NCBI GenBank assembly: GCA_016214035.1
Contig: JACRPF010000003.1
Span: 1 to 64,000, forward strand
Reading direction: 5' to 3'
Source: Spirochaetota bacterium
GTDB lineage: Bacteria; Spirochaetota; Brachyspiria; Brachyspirales; JACRPF01
DNA length: 64,000 nt
The number at the start of each line of letters is the position of its first letter. Position 1 is the first letter of the stretch. Shown here in pieces: positions 1 through 8,463 of the stretch. The position numbers and the translations under genes are program-made. The notes under the pieces were generated by a model that saw only the letters and a program-made list of their open reading frames with translations, was not told the DNA's origin and ran no database searches.

Positions 1-726
1 CCGCTCGGTGCCGTGTTTTTGGTCGACGTCATTACGGCTGCGATTGCCATCACCATACTGGGGTTCTTCCTGCCGGTGGCGCCGCATGAAAAAGCAAAGC
101 AGCCGCAGACGACGTCATACTTCACCGATATGAAAATGGGATTCCGGTACATCCGTGATCACCGGTATCTGATGACGTTCTTCGCGTATATCTCCGTCAT
201 TTTCTTTCTCATCACACCGGCGGCATTCCTGACACCGCTGCAGACGGTGCGCAGTTTCGGCTCCGATGTCTGGCGGTTGACCGCTATCGAGATTGTTTTC
301 TCCGTGGGTATGATGCTGGGCGGCGGTATTATCGCGTCGTGGGGCGGATTCAAAAACCGCATGTACACGATGCTCCTGTCGAACAGCATCATGGCGATCT
401 GCACCATTGCGCTCGGTATCGCGCCGATTTTCTGGCTGTATCTCGTATTCATGGGCATTTTCGGTATAGCGATGCCGTTCTACAATACGCCGTCCACGGT
501 GATGATACAGGAACATGTTGAGGAGGCATACCTCGGACGCGTGTTCAGCGTCATGACGATGCTTTCAACATCGCTTATGCCGCTTGGTATGCTGCTGTTC
601 GGTCCGCTTGCCGAGGTCATCCGCATTGAAACGCTGCTTCTTGTCACCGGAGCGCTCATGCTGCTTCTGGCGTTCACGATTCCGTTCAACCGTACCCTGG
701 TTCAATCCGGTATCCCGCGCGTATAA
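1..726 (+). CDS. MFS transporter, MefA/enterobactin-exporter-like, 5' end cut off by window
   Basis: This is the C-terminal part of a major facilitator superfamily drug or metabolite exporter in the inner membrane. The reading frame is open from base 1, so the true start and the first membrane helices lie upstream of the window. About 240 residues remain. They hold hydrophobic spans separated by short loops, a central cytoplasmic segment (HEKAKQPQTTSYFTDMKMGFRYIRDH) typical of the linker between the two six-helix halves, and the second six-helix half with the HVEEAYLGRVFSVMTMLSTSLMPLG segment common in MefA-like proton-driven efflux proteins. It ends with a short hydrophilic tail at 726. The next gene is convergent, 7 nt away, so this gene ends its transcription unit. 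The family call is secure; the substrate cannot be read. Confidence 0.85.
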   Translation, partial: PLGAVFLVDVITAAIAITILGFFLPVAPHEKAKQPQTTSYFTDMKMGFRYIRDHRYLMTFFAYISVIFFLITPAAFLTPLQTVRSFGSDVWRLTAIEIVFSVGMMLGGGIIASWGGFKNRMYTMLLSNSIMAICTIALGIAPIFWLYLVFMGIFGIAMPFYNTPSTVMIQEHVEEAYLGRVFSVMTMLSTSLMPLGMLLFGPLAEVIRIETLLLVTGALMLLLAFTIPFNRTLVQSGIPRV

Positions 727-733
727 ACGCACG

Positions 734-1636
734 TTATCTGTAGATCTCTTTTAAGAAACAGTTTTTTACCGCATCAACATCTCTGATCGTTTGAACTTTG
801 TATGCGCCGGTTTTGCTTAACAGAACCTTGAATTGTCCCCTATACTCGCCCGTATCGGTAAAACGGATATCACAGCTCGGGAAATCGTAGTATTCGGGAT
901 TGGTTACGGCCATGATCGTATTCGGGTCATGAAGAGAGAAAGCCCCTTTTGTGACGCTGTCAAATCCGCCCGCTATCATTTTGGCGATCAGCACATCTTT
1001 TTCCTTGTGAACTTCGTGATTAATAAAGATTGATTTCGCGATGCAGCTTTGGTGTCCTAATTCCATCGGACTGAAGATGACCGGTATGCCGCTATCAAGA
1101 ACTTTTCTTACGGCGTCGGGATCGCAATAGGCGTTGAATTCGGCATGCGGAACGATGTTGCCACGGCCGTCGAATGACCCGATCATGGAATACATCACTG
1201 CAATGGTATCCGTGACCGCCGGATAGGTATCGATCAGGTTGGCGATATTGGTAAGCGGTCCGAGTGTTATTACGGTGATTTTCTCTCGTGCAGCATCGAG
1301 GATATCTTTGATAGCCTCAACCGCATCTGTTTCGATAGGCCGTTTCGTAATGTCATCAGGAATTATGAAATCGCCCAGGCCGTTTACGCCATGAACGTCG
1401 TCGGCTTTTGCCATTGCCCCGCCGATAGCGGAGACGGCACCGGCTGCTACGGGAATACCATAGCCGTATTTTTCAACCAGATATAAAGCGTTATGTGTGG
1501 TTTTTTCAAGCGCAACATTTCCCGCCGTAGTGGTGATGAGTTTTATATCCAGCACATCGCTTTGGAACGCCAGCAGCAGCGCCAGCGCATCATCAATGCC
1601 GGGGTAGGTGTCAATTATAACGGGTATTTTTTTCAT
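734..1636 (-). CDS. Nucleoside hydrolase family protein (IunH/RihA-like) with altered DxDPG motif
   Basis: The protein belongs to the inosine/uridine-preferring nucleoside hydrolase family, which splits the N-glycosidic bond of ribonucleosides in the cytoplasm. The 300-residue length is normal. The N-terminal signature reads DTYPGIDDA (residues 9-17) where the family has DxDPGxDDA. The third residue, a calcium ligand and proposed catalytic Asp (Asp10 in the Crithidia enzyme), is therefore Tyr, by a clean TAC codon. The other expected pieces are present: the AEFNAYCDPDA segment with the conserved Asn, and the C-terminal HDP segment with the last metal-ligand Asp. The ATG at 1636 is preferred over an in-frame TTG at 1654. 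The gene overlaps the upstream URO-D-family gene by 26 nt, so the two are coupled. Activity may be altered or lost. Confidence 0.85.
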   Translation of the reverse strand: MKKIPVIIDTYPGIDDALALLLAFQSDVLDIKLITTTAGNVALEKTTHNALYLVEKYGYGIPVAAGAVSAIGGAMAKADDVHGVNGLGDFIIPDDITKRPIETDAVEAIKDILDAAREKITVITLGPLTNIANLIDTYPAVTDTIAVMYSMIGSFDGRGNIVPHAEFNAYCDPDAVRKVLDSGIPVIFSPMELGHQSCIAKSIFINHEVHKEKDVLIAKMIAGGFDSVTKGAFSLHDPNTIMAVTNPEYYDFPSCDIRFTDTGEYRGQFKVLLSKTGAYKVQTIRDVDAVKNCFLKEIYR

Positions 1637-2636
1637 GATGTGCAAACTTCGCAAATGTTTTCACATTCTCATCCGATGTTCCGCGCGGAATCTCACAGCC
1701 GGCTCCGACAATATAGTTCGGTCCCGCCTCGTCAGCGCATTGCTGCAATGCGGCGTAGATGAGATCCGGAGTGCCGTTTTTCACCACGGTTACGGGATTC
1801 ACGTTGCCGAGGAGCACCTGGTTGATACCGGTTTTTTTGCGGGCATGTTTCATAGTGACCATGGAATCCACATCCACTATTTCCGCTCCGAGCTTCCCTA
1901 TCTGTACGAGGCTATCGGCGATGTTTCCGCAGATATGCAGCCGCACCATGCCGCCCATGGCGTGAATCTGGTCGATAAGCCGTTTCTCGTACGGGTATAC
2001 GAACTCTTCGTAGATCTGCGGTCCCACCAGCGACGCCGCCGCATCGCCCACGCCGATGATGTCAGCACCCGCCTCGATCTGATATTTCGCAAAGTTCACG
2101 GCGTTCGCGACGACAAGCTCGAACAGGTCGGTGATGAAGCCGGGATCGTCGAAGAAGTCGGTCATGATATTGTTGATGCCGCGCAGATCTGCCGCCTCGG
2201 CGCATGGTCCCTCAAGCCATCCTTCGATGAGGATATTATCCCCGGTTTTCTGTTTGAACAGTGCAACACCCTGTATTCTGTCGTGCATCCTTCCACCGGC
2301 CAGCGGGTCGGGAAGTTTCAGTCCGGCAAGTCTTTTCTTGTCGGTAAAAAAAGCGTTTGATTCGTCCACCGCCGGCGGCTGATCCGGAAAATAGTGTATC
2401 ATGGCGCCGAAGTCGGCCGCCTCTCGTGCGGGATCGGATATCACGGAAACGTGATCGAATCCGAATTTTTCAGCGGTAGCCATTTGCGCCTCAACCAGCA
2501 CCCGGTAATCCTTCGCATACTCAACGTACGGACTGCCGGTCTGGTCCGCGGCGAACATCATGGTTATCGGCATGACGGGAGAACGCGTTCGTGTTTTCTC
2601 CTTTAGGAGGTCTATAACGATTTCTTTTTTCGTCAT
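1611..2636 (-). CDS. Uroporphyrinogen decarboxylase family protein (MtaA/CmuA-like)
   Basis: This 341-residue TIM-barrel protein belongs to the URO-D superfamily. The version here resembles the MtaA/CmuA-type corrinoid or coenzyme-M methyltransferase branch rather than haem-pathway HemE. The sequence shows MMFAADQTG near the N-terminus, a central FFDDPGFITDLFELVVANAVNFAKYQIEAGADIIGVGDA block, and the H-x-C of RLHICGN (about residue 240) with a later Cys in VGAGCEIP. These are the zinc-ligand pattern of the methyltransferase members. No corrinoid protein or MtaB-like partner is visible next door. It is first in a two-gene unit with the nucleoside hydrolase, from a promoter at 2709-2737. In such environmental genomes these proteins often accompany carbohydrate or methyl-group catabolism. 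The exact reaction is unknown. Confidence 0.82.
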   Translation of the reverse strand: MTKKEIVIDLLKEKTRTRSPVMPITMMFAADQTGSPYVEYAKDYRVLVEAQMATAEKFGFDHVSVISDPAREAADFGAMIHYFPDQPPAVDESNAFFTDKKRLAGLKLPDPLAGGRMHDRIQGVALFKQKTGDNILIEGWLEGPCAEAADLRGINNIMTDFFDDPGFITDLFELVVANAVNFAKYQIEAGADIIGVGDAAASLVGPQIYEEFVYPYEKRLIDQIHAMGGMVRLHICGNIADSLVQIGKLGAEIVDVDSMVTMKHARKKTGINQVLLGNVNPVTVVKNGTPDLIYAALQQCADEAGPNYIVGAGCEIPRGTSDENVKTFAKFAHHEKNTRYN

Positions 2637-2708
2637 GAAATTCTCCGCGGTTGTTACATCGTCGTGCGATTATCTCAGATAACATCCAGAAATGTAGATC
2701 GCCGTGAC

Positions 2709-2737
2709 AGTATACTCATACAGCGGTGCTTTGTAAA
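2709..2737 (-). promoter_or_regulatory. Sigma-70-type promoter for the URO-D/nucleoside hydrolase pair
   Basis: On the minus strand, TTTACA (2732-2737) and TATACT (2709-2714) are separated by 17 nt. They lie about 75 nt upstream of the ATG at 2636. Found by eye. Confidence 0.5.
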
Positions 2738-2826
2738 CAGGCGATATTGCGATTGTATTGTAGTATGTTGCTGTCACAGAGCATAGCCGGATAGTACGGT
2801 TGTATCGAAGTATATGGAACTGTCGC

Positions 2827-2854
2827 TGGACATATTTTTCCGGTGCGATATACT
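2827..2854 (+). promoter_or_regulatory. Sigma-70-type promoter for the CsgG-PEGA gene
   Basis: TGGACA (2827-2832) and TATACT (2849-2854) are spaced by 16 nt. The predicted start of transcription is near 2861, 35 nt before the ATG at 2896. The 2640-2895 gap holds this and the divergent promoter and nothing else recognised. Confidence 0.45.
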
Positions 2855-2895
2855 ATTTGCATTGATCTTATACATACGTACGCGAGAGGTGTTCC

Positions 2896-4026
2896 ATGAA
2901 ACCGCTGATACTGATAGCGCTTGTCCTTATCTGCATGCAGCCGTTATTTACCGCTGTCGAAAAAAAGATACGCGTTGGTGTCATCGACTTCACCCCGAAG
3001 GGGATATCGGATATCGAATCATCGGCGGCAAGCGATATTTTCCGCAATGAACTTGTCGCGAGCGAACGTTTTGACGTACTCGACCGCAATAATATGGAAA
3101 ACATACTGAAGGAGCAGGCGCTGCAGCAGACCGGGTGTACCGAAAGCGCCTGCGCGGTGAAGATAGGCCGGGTGCTCAATATGCAGTACATGTTCTACGG
3201 TACATTCCTCAAGATGGGTACTGCGATGTATATCGCCGTGGACATGATTAACGTGGAGACGGCCAAGATTGAAAAGTCGGCGCGCGTCAAGGTTGAGAGT
3301 ATTGACACCGCCGAAGATTCCATCAAGGACCTTGTAGCGCAGTTTTCCGGAAAAAAACAGCAGAAGAAGGCGTCATCATATGTGACCAAGGGATTCGGTG
3401 TGCTCTCGGTTACTTCGAGCCCGTCCGACGCGGATGTGTACGTGGACGGAGCGTTCGCCGGGAAAACAAAACTTTTTCAGGAAGTGCGGACAGGGAACCA
3501 CAGGATAAAAGTCGCAAGGCCGGGCTGTCTGCCGAAAGAATTCGAAGAGATCGTCGAGGAAGGCCAGACGCGCGAGATTAATATAATATTGCAGAAAGGC
3601 ATAGGGATTGATGAGGCTGAAGCGCAGAAGACCGCAACGTTCACTGGAATACTCTGGAAGGGCGGCACATCCGCGGCGCTGTTCGGGCTTATGACGACGG
3701 GTCTCCTTCTGGGCCGCATGTATGCCGGCGAAAGCGACAATCTGCTTACCTCATATAATGCAGACCTGATAACCGCGAGCGCCACCTCACTGGGCGATCG
3801 AATTGCCGGCGGATATGATGTGGCGGATGCGTGGTACCTCATTGCCGAGTCGAGCATGGTCGCCGCGATTGCGTTTGCCGTATGGACGGGATTTGATGTT
3901 TACTTTCACCTGTACTACAGCGATCTCACCTCAAAATTGAAATCATCGAAGACATCGTTTTCCGTTCTGCCGCGTATTGACGCGGTCAACGGCGCATACG
4001 GTCTCACCGCAGCGATACGGTTTTAG
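2896..4026 (+). CDS. CsgG-like N-terminal plus PEGA domain envelope protein
   Basis: The 376-residue protein has a signal peptide (MKPLILIALVLICMQPLFTAVE). A CsgG/FlgO-like domain follows at about residues 22-155, with a VGVIDFTPKG start, ELVASERFDVLDRNNMENILKEQ, and QYMFYGTFLKMGTAMYIAVDMINVETAKI. A PEGA domain lies at about residues 170-230 (GVLSVTSSPSDADVYVDGAFAGKT, a short beta-sandwich that often contacts cell-surface polymers). The C-terminal third has two hydrophobic stretches (about 250-275 and 315-335). CsgG-type domains are periplasmic or outer-membrane lipoprotein modules, but no lipobox Cys is seen here. The start is supported by GAGAGGTG upstream. The gene lies 9 nt before the giant beta-helix gene and shares its promoter, so a role in exporting or anchoring that protein is plausible. 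That role is inference. Confidence 0.8.
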   Translation: MKPLILIALVLICMQPLFTAVEKKIRVGVIDFTPKGISDIESSAASDIFRNELVASERFDVLDRNNMENILKEQALQQTGCTESACAVKIGRVLNMQYMFYGTFLKMGTAMYIAVDMINVETAKIEKSARVKVESIDTAEDSIKDLVAQFSGKKQQKKASSYVTKGFGVLSVTSSPSDADVYVDGAFAGKTKLFQEVRTGNHRIKVARPGCLPKEFEEIVEEGQTREINIILQKGIGIDEAEAQKTATFTGILWKGGTSAALFGLMTTGLLLGRMYAGESDNLLTSYNADLITASATSLGDRIAGGYDVADAWYLIAESSMVAAIAFAVWTGFDVYFHLYYSDLTSKLKSSKTSFSVLPRIDAVNGAYGLTAAIRF

Positions 4027-4035
4027 GAGTAACGC

Positions 4036-7000
4036 ATGAAACGCACATTCACCGCGGCTTTTTTTATCATCACTTCGATATCCATCGCCTTTGCATCCAT
4101 TCTTTTTTACAAGAAACCCAAAGCGGATGACTGGCGCAAGAATCCCGTTGACCGGGGAAGTTCCTTCTTTAAGACCAACACAACGGACGGCGGCGGCGGC
4201 ATACCGGCATTCACTTGGAGTGCGGCGCTTGCGCTGACCGAGGTGGGGATAACGGTGAGCGGTATCGACACAAACATAGCAAGCGAGATTGCGGTGAGCA
4301 TGGACCCCGCGGGAACCTTCACGGGAAGTGAGTGGCGTCCGTTCGCGAATAGTTTCACCGCGGCGGGTTCCGGCTATACCATCAATACGCTCGTGACGCT
4401 CAAGGTGCGGTTCAGAAACGGCCGCGAGAGCGCCGCATCAAGTAAATATCCGCTTCCGGCCGGAGTGATATACGTTTCCACGCTCGGCGATAATTTCGCG
4501 AACAACGGACTTTCCGCGGCATCTCCGATACAGTCGCTGCAGCTTGCGGTGAACAAGGTGCGGGAACTCGGCTATAATTACATCTATATCACTGGGGGCG
4601 TATACACGCGCACCACCGGCCTCAATAACGCGAACCAGGGTCTCGTGATCACGAACCTGAGCCGTCTGCATATCATCGGCGGCTGGAATGCGTCTTTTAC
4701 GGACCGTCCGGCGTCAACCTACAGTATATTCGATAATACCGGCAATAATAATACGGTTATCTATATGTCCGCCGTTTCATCGAACACACTTGAGGGTATC
4801 GTCGTGAGGAACGGCGGCGGGAATTTCGGCGCGGGGATATATCTGAGCGACGCGACGAACTGTACGGTGACGAACTGCGTCATCTCGAATAACAGCGCGG
4901 TTATCGCCGGCGGCGGCATATGTCTCACCAATGCGGCATCGAACATTGCCATCCATGCGAACATAGCGGGCAATACGTCCGGTTCATACGGCGGCGGGGT
5001 GTATGCCGGCGGTACCGGCGGACACAGGGTTGCGGGTTTTCTGTCAAATAACAGCGCGAATATGGGCGGCGGCATCTACGCAGCGGCGCCCGGACTTGCG
5101 TTGATGGCTGCGGTTGCCGGGAACAGTGCGTCGAACGGCGGCGGGGTTTCCATGATGGCGGCACACGCGGGCGTCATCAGCGGGCCGGTGTTCAACAATA
5201 CCGCAACGAACGGCGGCGGCATCATGATAGCTTTCTGCTCGAATACCACGGTCACCGGTGACATAACCGGTAATACGGCATCGAATGCTTCGGCTCTCCT
5301 CGATATGCAGACATCGAACACCATGATATCGGCGCGCATTCTAGGGAACGCATCAACGGGGGGGATCACGATAGTCTTCGCATCAAATACGAATGCGGCG
5401 CTCGTTTCGTCGGTTGTGACGAACAACACCGGCGGCGCCAATGACATACTGCTCCTGCTCATGGGGGCGGATACAACCCTGATATCGAATAACCTGTTTG
5501 CCGCGGTGACGAACACGAACGCCGTCGCGCTGTATGAATTGAATGCTGTCAGCGGGCATCGCATTCTCAATAATACATTCTATTCGGAACTATTATTCGC
5601 TTCATACCGGGATTCAGTGAACAGCTACATCATTCCTACAAGTAATTGGCAGATGATCAACAGCAATTCATTCATGGGGACAATCGGCGCAAATGGAAAT
5701 ATCTATCTGCCGCCGCTTGACGGCTCATTTGTGTCACTATCCGGTAGCGATGCGAATACCGGTATCAGCCGTCTCGTACCGGTGCGGACGATCCAACAGG
5801 GTGTATATATCGCGGCAAGCAATGGACTGCCGAAGGTGTATGTGTCCGCGGGCATCTACACGCAGGGCAGCGGTCTGCTTTCCGGCACAGCGGGACTGCT
5901 GCTTACCAACAGCGGCATCGCCGTACTCGGCGGTTGGGGCAATTCGTTCGTCGAGCAGACCAATGTGAGTGTGCTTGACGGACGGAACAACCTTTGTCAT
6001 GTGGTTGCCGTGAGCAATATCACTAATGTCAGCATGGAACGTTTCGTCATTACCGGCGGCGCTGCGGGTGCGGAACTGACGGGAGGCGGCATGCAGTGCA
6101 CGTTCGCGACGAATGTCGTTATAAGCAACTGTTCATTTCTGAGCAATACGGCAAGCAACGGCGCGGGGGTATGGTTCGCGTCATCCTCGAATTGCATTCT
6201 TGCTGATAGTTCAATCTGTAATAATACAGCATTGGCGTCCGGCGGCGGAATGGGGCTGTCGAATTCCCGCGGCATGTCCGTTCGCGGAAACTCATTTATC
6301 GGTAATGCCGCATCCAACGGTGGAGGAATATCTCTCTTCTCATGCATGAACGCACTGTTCACGAATTGTATATTCGCTACCAATGCTGCCGTGGAAGGGG
6401 CGGGCATTTATGCCGAGGGGCTCAGCGGATCAGTCATCAATGGTGCAGTGTTCAGAAACACCGCCTCGTTGAACGGAGCCGGGTTCCTTTTGCGATATTC
6501 GGACAGCAATACACTGCAGCTCTTTGCCGCGACCAACAGCGCCGTGAGCAACGGCGGCGGTGGTTTTATCGACTGCGGTTTCGGCAACAGCATCACGGGT
6601 GTCTTTTACAGCAATGCCGCGGGAACGGGTGCCGGGGGATTATATGTTTCCGCTGCGAGCAATATGCTTATCAACGCAGCTGTACGTATGAATAAAACAG
6701 CAAGCGGCAGCGGTCCGGGGGGTGTATACCTGATTGCAGGTGTTAGCAACACCATAAGCGGTGATATCTCCTGTCATACGAATACCAATTCCATCGGCGG
6801 TGGTGTTCGTATAGAAAACTCAAGGTATACCGTTATGTCGAATTGCACGATACAAAGTAATTACGCATACCGTGGCGGTGGACTCAGTATGTTGACAATG
6901 GTCGGTACCATTATCACCGGATGCGCATTTACCAATAATTATGCATATTCCGGCAGCGGCGGAGGCATGAACATATCACAGGCGGTCGACATGGTAATAA

Positions 7001-8427
7001 CTAACTGTTCATTAAAGGGTAATTACGGTGATTACGGCGGCGGCGGTATAATGCTTGATCGTCTTACCAATATCGTTATTTCCGCGGTTTCTATGATAGC
7101 GAATGCGGGAGACGGCATGACAGTGCAATATGTAAGCAATCTCACGATTACTGCAGTCACCTGTTCTATGAATTATAATGGCGGGTTTGGAGGGGGAATA
7201 ATACTGACGAAGTGCAGCGGAATTTTGATGTCAAATGTCTTTATTTCCAGCAACCGTTCTTCAGGCGGCGGATTGCCCTGCAGCGGCGGAGGTATGTATA
7301 TTGAGAGATGCGCGGATGCCCTTTTTGATGTGACGGTCTGCAGTAACTACGCGCTCCATAATGCCGGCGGGATGATGGTTAGACTAGCTACGAATATCGT
7401 CATTGCAGGAAGCTTCTTCAGTAACTACGCCAGCGCGAACGGTGGGGGGCTCTTTGTGTCTAACTCAACAAGCAATGTAACGATACGCGCAGCGGTGACG
7501 AAGAACAGGGCGATAAACGGCGGCGGTATCTATCTTGACGGAATGGACTATACGGTGAGCAATACGATTGTGATGAGCAATACAGCAAGCAGCAGCGGCG
7601 GTGGTATCTATATTGTCGGCGGTCCGCATATGGTGACCAATGCCGTCATAGCGAGCAATACCGCGACCTACGACGGCGGAGGATGTACTGTCTACGGCTC
7701 GAACAACACGATCAGCGCACAGATCATCGGGAATACGGTTTCTCTGCAGCACGCGACATCCTGGGACCACGGCGGCGGCGGTGTGTTCATGGAGGCGAAT
7801 AATTGTACCATTCTGCCCAATACCGTCATGGCATCGAATGTAAGCGCGGGACCCGGCGGCGGTCTCTTCGTACACCTCGGCGCGAGCCACAATGTCACAG
7901 GGACATATCTGATGAATACTCCGGCCGGCGTGCATACGTTCTACGGGACATCCAATACGTTCAGTAATCTCATCGTCTACGGCAATTATCCGCTGGCGTT
8001 CAGCACGAGCAAGAGCATCAGCAATGTGGTGATCAACAGTGTGTTCACCGGGAACTCGAACGGCATGTTCATATCGAATACCGCGTATCTGACCGTCACC
8101 AACTGCGCCATCACGAATAACGGCGGGACGGATGCGATCGCGCTCTTCCGTTCGCAGCCGGAGGATATCTACGGGCTCGTGCTCGCGGGCAATCTGATCG
8201 GGTGCGCTTCAACGAACGGTACCGCCGGCATTGCGGAATACGGAACCAATGATATCTTCGGTCAGGTGATACGGAACAATCAGTTCGGCACGAACTATAC
8301 GCAGTACCTGTACCGGGATTATCTGAATGCGCATATCGTGACCAATGATGCGTCATGTGCGAATATCAATGATACGAATTATTCAGGCGCGGAGACAGCA
8401 TCGGGGAATACGGTCGCGGTATGGTAG
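4036..8427 (+). CDS. Giant secreted right-handed parallel beta-helix repeat protein
   Basis: The 1463-residue protein has a clear signal peptide (MKRTFTAAFFIITSISIAFA). Nearly all of the rest is short repeats of about 20-25 residues built on Asn ladders and GGG turns (patterns such as NNSAxxxGGGIxL, ISNCSFxxNTASNGGG). This is typical of right-handed parallel beta-helices (Pfam Beta_helix, PbH1, polymorphic outer-membrane-type repeats). Two larger modules start alike: YVSTLGDNFANNG at about residue 145 and FVSLSGSDANTGIS at about residue 564. Each continues into a GGVYT or AGIYT turn and a GGWN or GGWG motif, which indicates internal duplication (a DUF1565-like start). No catalytic lyase motif, autotransporter barrel, LPXTG or PEP-CTERM tail was found. 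The likely role is a surface adhesin or polysaccharide-binding or -degrading protein. It follows the CsgG-PEGA gene by 9 nt. Confidence 0.85.
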   Translation: MKRTFTAAFFIITSISIAFASILFYKKPKADDWRKNPVDRGSSFFKTNTTDGGGGIPAFTWSAALALTEVGITVSGIDTNIASEIAVSMDPAGTFTGSEWRPFANSFTAAGSGYTINTLVTLKVRFRNGRESAASSKYPLPAGVIYVSTLGDNFANNGLSAASPIQSLQLAVNKVRELGYNYIYITGGVYTRTTGLNNANQGLVITNLSRLHIIGGWNASFTDRPASTYSIFDNTGNNNTVIYMSAVSSNTLEGIVVRNGGGNFGAGIYLSDATNCTVTNCVISNNSAVIAGGGICLTNAASNIAIHANIAGNTSGSYGGGVYAGGTGGHRVAGFLSNNSANMGGGIYAAAPGLALMAAVAGNSASNGGGVSMMAAHAGVISGPVFNNTATNGGGIMIAFCSNTTVTGDITGNTASNASALLDMQTSNTMISARILGNASTGGITIVFASNTNAALVSSVVTNNTGGANDILLLLMGADTTLISNNLFAAVTNTNAVALYELNAVSGHRILNNTFYSELLFASYRDSVNSYIIPTSNWQMINSNSFMGTIGANGNIYLPPLDGSFVSLSGSDANTGISRLVPVRTIQQGVYIAASNGLPKVYVSAGIYTQGSGLLSGTAGLLLTNSGIAVLGGWGNSFVEQTNVSVLDGRNNLCHVVAVSNITNVSMERFVITGGAAGAELTGGGMQCTFATNVVISNCSFLSNTASNGAGVWFASSSNCILADSSICNNTALASGGGMGLSNSRGMSVRGNSFIGNAASNGGGISLFSCMNALFTNCIFATNAAVEGAGIYAEGLSGSVINGAVFRNTASLNGAGFLLRYSDSNTLQLFAATNSAVSNGGGGFIDCGFGNSITGVFYSNAAGTGAGGLYVSAASNMLINAAVRMNKTASGSGPGGVYLIAGVSNTISGDISCHTNTNSIGGGVRIENSRYTVMSNCTIQSNYAYRGGGLSMLTMVGTIITGCAFTNNYAYSGSGGGMNISQAVDMVITNCSLKGNYGDYGGGGIMLDRLTNIVISAVSMIANAGDGMTVQYVSNLTITAVTCSMNYNGGFGGGIILTKCSGILMSNVFISSNRSSGGGLPCSGGGMYIERCADALFDVTVCSNYALHNAGGMMVRLATNIVIAGSFFSNYASANGGGLFVSNSTSNVTIRAAVTKNRAINGGGIYLDGMDYTVSNTIVMSNTASSSGGGIYIVGGPHMVTNAVIASNTATYDGGGCTVYGSNNTISAQIIGNTVSLQHATSWDHGGGGVFMEANNCTILPNTVMASNVSAGPGGGLFVHLGASHNVTGTYLMNTPAGVHTFYGTSNTFSNLIVYGNYPLAFSTSKSISNVVINSVFTGNSNGMFISNTAYLTVTNCAITNNGGTDAIALFRSQPEDIYGLVLAGNLIGCASTNGTAGIAEYGTNDIFGQVIRNNQFGTNYTQYLYRDYLNAHIVTNDASCANINDTNYSGAETASGNTVAVW

Positions 8428-8463
8428 TGACGGTCGCGCGGGATGATATGACCGTGCAGCGTA

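Noticed and set aside
8428-8463. Weak hairpin (ACGGTC/GACCGT) between convergent genes as a terminator
   Set aside because: Six base pairs, a 14-nt loop and no T run are too weak to call.
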